Assembly: GCF_014287795.1 (NCBI RefSeq)
Contig: NZ_JACOON010000002.1
Span: 410,673-474,672 of the forward strand
Reading direction: 5' to 3'
Source: Christensenella tenuis
GTDB lineage: Bacteria > Bacillota > Clostridia > Christensenellales > Christensenellaceae
Length of the DNA stretch: 64,000 bases
The notes below the pieces were generated by a model. The model was not told the DNA's origin. It made no database searches and saw only the letters and a list, made by a program, of their open reading frames with translations. A program made the translations under genes and the position numbers. Position 1 is the first letter of the stretch; every line of letters begins with the position of its first letter. Below, piece by piece: positions 61,544-64,000 of the stretch.

Positions 61544-61686
61544 GATGCACCTCAGATTCTTTTTTATTCATTGTAGCATATTCCTAAAAATATGAATAGA
61601 ACAGCCGATTTATTAACAAATTATTAATAAGTTGGAGGGGATAAATAAGAATAAGGGAAGCGGGAGGCATCCCCAGGTAAGACGGC

Positions 61687-61715
61687 TTGAAATTGCAAAG
61701 AAAACATGATAAAAT
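61687..61715 (+). promoter_or_regulatory. Promoter of the repeat-bearing amidase
   Basis: TTGAAA at 61687-61692, 17-base spacer, TAAAAT at 61710-61715. Confidence 0.6.
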
Positions 61716-61796
61716 TTAAACATTGTTCATAAATTGTTACAAATATTACGAAAAGATGAATTATAAAGTGTCTGCCGGAAGTAAAGAGAGGTAAAA

Positions 61797-64000
61797 ATGA
61801 AAAAGAGACCTTCCCTATATGTTTTAACATCAATTTTTTTAGCTATAGCCGTTTTGATCTCCAGCTATTGTGTAGTTCCTGCTTCAAGTGCGCAAGCGGC
61901 TTCTTCCGACAAAGTGATTGTAATTGATCCAGGACATGGAATGGATGATCCGGGGGCGGCCGGAATAAATGGAACACTGGAAGTGGATGTAAACGCCCAG
62001 CTTGCGTATAAAACGGCGAAAGAGCTTAAAAACCGTGGTTATACGGTATATTTGACGCACCGGGTGGATAAATGGGTCTCGGGGGCGACAGATATCCCGG
62101 TTTTATTGAATTATGATAAAGCGAAATATGATTATACGGAACTGGCGGAAGCTTCCGCCAGCGTTTCACCGGATTTACATATCAGTATACATCACAACTC
62201 TTACGATGATTCGAGCGCAAATGGCAAGGAGGTTTATTATACTTCAAACCAAAATGCGGCTTTTCTCAGCCGTTCGAAAGACCTTGCAACTATGGTCAAC
62301 AGCGCGATCGATTCATTGGGGATTTACAGGAACCGGGGAGTAAAGGATTTTGTTGGATCAACCGGACGCGACGGCCCGATCAAGTATGTGAATGCGCCCG
62401 CTGTAGTGGTGGAGACTGCATTTTTAACAAGCACGAAAGACTATCCGAATATTGTCAGTGCGTCTGTGCAAACAAAGGTTGCAGGGAAAATCGCAGATGC
62501 TGCGGATCAATTTTTAATAAAATACCCGGAAAAAGTACAGTGGGACAGCGAAGCTCCGGAAATCGGAAGCATCAGCATAGATAACGGATCGGATATAGCG
62601 TACAACTCGACGGTATACAAGAATAACTTTACAATACGTTTGAGCGGAGTAAAAGATAACGTAGGCGTAAAGTATGTAGAATTCAATATTTGGCGTCTGG
62701 ATGGGAAAAAGCATTGGACCTACCGTGCGGTACAGGAAAATGCGACAACATGGGCGCAGTGGTGCTATGTGGACGGCCCGGGACAATATAACATCGATGC
62801 GATTGCGGTGGATTATAACGGAAATGAAAGCGAACGTATCTATAAAACGATTAGTATGGTAGAAGATACGACAGCGCCGGCGGTGGGCGCGGTGGAGTTC
62901 GAATCAAGCGGCCAGTATGTGACAGAAACGTATCAGACCCAGTTTACGGCCCGGGTATGGAATGTAAAGGATGCGGTGGGCGAACTTGACCGGGTGCAAT
63001 TTACAGTAAAGGATGAAAGCGGAAAGACGACGGGAACATTCAGCGCGATCAAAGAAAACGCGACGACGTGGGCGCAGTATATCAGCGTGCCGGGCACGGG
63101 AAAATACAGTGTAGAAGCGGTGGCGACGGACAAGGCAGGGAACAAGAGCAATACGTCGAGCGGGACGATTACGGTTAAGAAGGATACCGGAGCGCCGACG
63201 ATTGGGAGCATTGGGTTCGAATCGGACGGAAAAACTGTTGCCGAGGTGTACCAGAATAAATTTACAGTACGTGCATGGAACGTTCAGGATAAAGAAAACG
63301 AAGTAAAATCGGTGCAGTTTGTAGCAAAAGACGAAGCTGGAAAAACTGTGGGAACGTTCAGCGCGATCAAGGAAAACGCGACGACGTGGGCGCAGTATAT
63401 TGCAGTTCCCGGTACGGGTACTTATACGCTGGAAGCTGTTGCTACAGACGAGCACGGGAATGCGAGCGATCCTGCAAAGGCTGTGATTACAGTAAAGAAC
63501 GATCCTTCTTCGTTGACGATTGGCGCGGTGGAGTTCGAATCAAGCGGCCAGTATGTGACAGAAACGTATCAGACCCAGTTTACGGCCCGGGTATGGAATG
63601 TAAAAGATGCGGTGGGCGAACTTGACCGGGTGCAATTTACAGTAAAGGATGAAAGCGGAAAGACGACGGGAACATTCAGCGCGATCAAAGAAAACGCGAC
63701 GACGTGGGCGCAGTATATCAGCGTGCCGGGCACGGGAAAATACAGTGTAGAAGCGGTGGCGACGGACAAGGCAGGGAACAAGAGCAATACGTCGAGCGGG
63801 ACGATTACGGTTAAGAAGGATACCGGAGCGCCGACGATTGGGAGCATTGGGTTCGAATCGGAAGGAAAGAGCGTGACGAAGGTATACCAGAACAACTTTA
63901 CGGTGCGCGCGTTCAGCGTAGCGGACGCGGAAACGTCAGTGGAATCGGTGGAGATCAACATTTGGCGTATGGACGGGAAGCGGCACTGGAATGCGAAAGC
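61797..64000 (+). CDS. Secreted N-acetylmuramoyl-L-alanine amidase with GBS Bsp-like repeats (3' end outside window)
   Basis: The frame is open to the right edge, giving at least 734 residues. Signal peptide (TSIFLAIAVLISSYCVV..ASSAQA), then Amidase_3 (about 40-245) with VIVIDPGHGMDDPGAAG, a Glu in GTLEVDVNAQLA, DLHISIHHNSYDD and the catalytic VVETAFLTS. From about 255 onward come repeats of some 105 residues of the GBS Bsp-like type (pattern ENATTWAQY, PGTGKYSVEAVATDKAGN). At least four are visible, alternating in two kinds. The repeats probably bind the wall. AGAGAGG precedes the start. A second amidase of the same family is at 1347, without repeats. Confidence 0.92.
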   Translation, partial: MKKRPSLYVLTSIFLAIAVLISSYCVVPASSAQAASSDKVIVIDPGHGMDDPGAAGINGTLEVDVNAQLAYKTAKELKNRGYTVYLTHRVDKWVSGATDIPVLLNYDKAKYDYTELAEASASVSPDLHISIHHNSYDDSSANGKEVYYTSNQNAAFLSRSKDLATMVNSAIDSLGIYRNRGVKDFVGSTGRDGPIKYVNAPAVVVETAFLTSTKDYPNIVSASVQTKVAGKIADAADQFLIKYPEKVQWDSEAPEIGSISIDNGSDIAYNSTVYKNNFTIRLSGVKDNVGVKYVEFNIWRLDGKKHWTYRAVQENATTWAQWCYVDGPGQYNIDAIAVDYNGNESERIYKTISMVEDTTAPAVGAVEFESSGQYVTETYQTQFTARVWNVKDAVGELDRVQFTVKDESGKTTGTFSAIKENATTWAQYISVPGTGKYSVEAVATDKAGNKSNTSSGTITVKKDTGAPTIGSIGFESDGKTVAEVYQNKFTVRAWNVQDKENEVKSVQFVAKDEAGKTVGTFSAIKENATTWAQYIAVPGTGTYTLEAVATDEHGNASDPAKAVITVKNDPSSLTIGAVEFESSGQYVTETYQTQFTARVWNVKDAVGELDRVQFTVKDESGKTTGTFSAIKENATTWAQYISVPGTGKYSVEAVATDKAGNKSNTSSGTITVKKDTGAPTIGSIGFESEGKSVTKVYQNNFTVRAFSVADAETSVESVEINIWRMDGKRHWNAK
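62886..63226 (+). repeat. 341-bp direct repeat, copy 1
   Basis: Differs from 63522-63862 by a single base noticed (62969 G, 63605 A). It covers one whole GBS Bsp-like domain and the start of the next. Confidence 0.9.
63522..63862 (+). repeat. 341-bp direct repeat, copy 2
   Basis: Lies exactly 636 bases after copy 1. The sequence between the copies codes the same kind of domain with many changes, so a two-domain unit was duplicated recently. Confidence 0.9.

Noticed and set aside
61797..64000. CRISPR or satellite array suspected from the repeated blocks
   Set aside because: The repeats are in frame, about 300-340 bases long and code for GBS Bsp-like domains.

Overview
The window reads as a chromosome segment from a low-to-mid GC Firmicute of the class Clostridia. 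Support comes from strong Shine-Dalgarno sites, TTGACA-N17-TATAAT promoters, a GerMN-domain spore-germination-type protein, cell-wall amidases and a class II aldolase. A Christensenella-like genome would fit, but that is only an impression. No tRNA, rRNA or CRISPR array was recognised.

Layout. 1-2162: end of a two-component sensor kinase, a membrane-anchored protein and a cell-wall amidase. 2483-7345: XRE-cupin regulator with repeated TAAAC-N5-GTTTA operators, followed by a spermidine/putrescine importer potABCD. 7551-14880: housekeeping genes (ABM-fold protein, cytidylate kinase-like protein and MATE pump read from overlapping divergent promoters, M29 aminopeptidase, galE, class II fructose-bisphosphate aldolase). 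14953-16808: a paired SMR/EamA transporter and gap (GAPDH).

16248-25913 is the most unusual part: a roughly 9.6-kb integrative element placed inside gap. The intact gap sits at the left end, directly followed by a tyrosine integrase. At the right end lies a second, truncated gap that starts at the codons for the active-site motif SNASCTTNC. The two gap 3' parts encode the same C-terminus. They share 446 identical bases in the middle but differ at nearly every wobble position in the last 51 bases. The simplest reading is that the integrase attacks the active-site codons of gap and the element carries a replacement 3' half that rebuilds the enzyme, as tRNA-targeting islands do for tRNA genes. 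Just beyond the truncated gap lie a second terminator hairpin and the start of a second, decayed integrase, which suggests an older round of integration. Cargo: a putative winged-helix replication-type protein, a ribbon-helix-helix repressor, a collagen-like lipoprotein with one dead and one live NlpC/P60 domain, a serine recombinase, and a three-gene AT-rich module (unknown 243-aa protein, XRE-ImmA/IrrE, DUF4062 protein) with its own promoter, which is a candidate defence or stress system.

26795-31429 (minus strand): a membrane glycosyltransferase and a large secreted subtilase with DUF4214 repeats. 31598-60900 (plus strand) is a surface-polysaccharide locus. Its first part makes a CDP-3,6-dideoxyhexose-type sugar (rfbF, rfbG, rfbH) with a TPP enzyme, an HpcH/HpaI-like aldolase, a HAD phosphatase, a reductase/epimerase and a sugar C-methyltransferase that may build a branched sugar. 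The middle part has a GT2 enzyme, flippase, pyruvyl transferase, FrhB-like protein and YfhO-type membrane protein. The last part, from its own promoter, makes GDP-D-rhamnose (gmd, rmd) and has four glycosyltransferases, an FkbM methyltransferase and a Wzm/Wzt ABC exporter. The window closes with a GerMN protein (minus) and the 5' part of a second amidase carrying near-identical GBS Bsp-like repeats.
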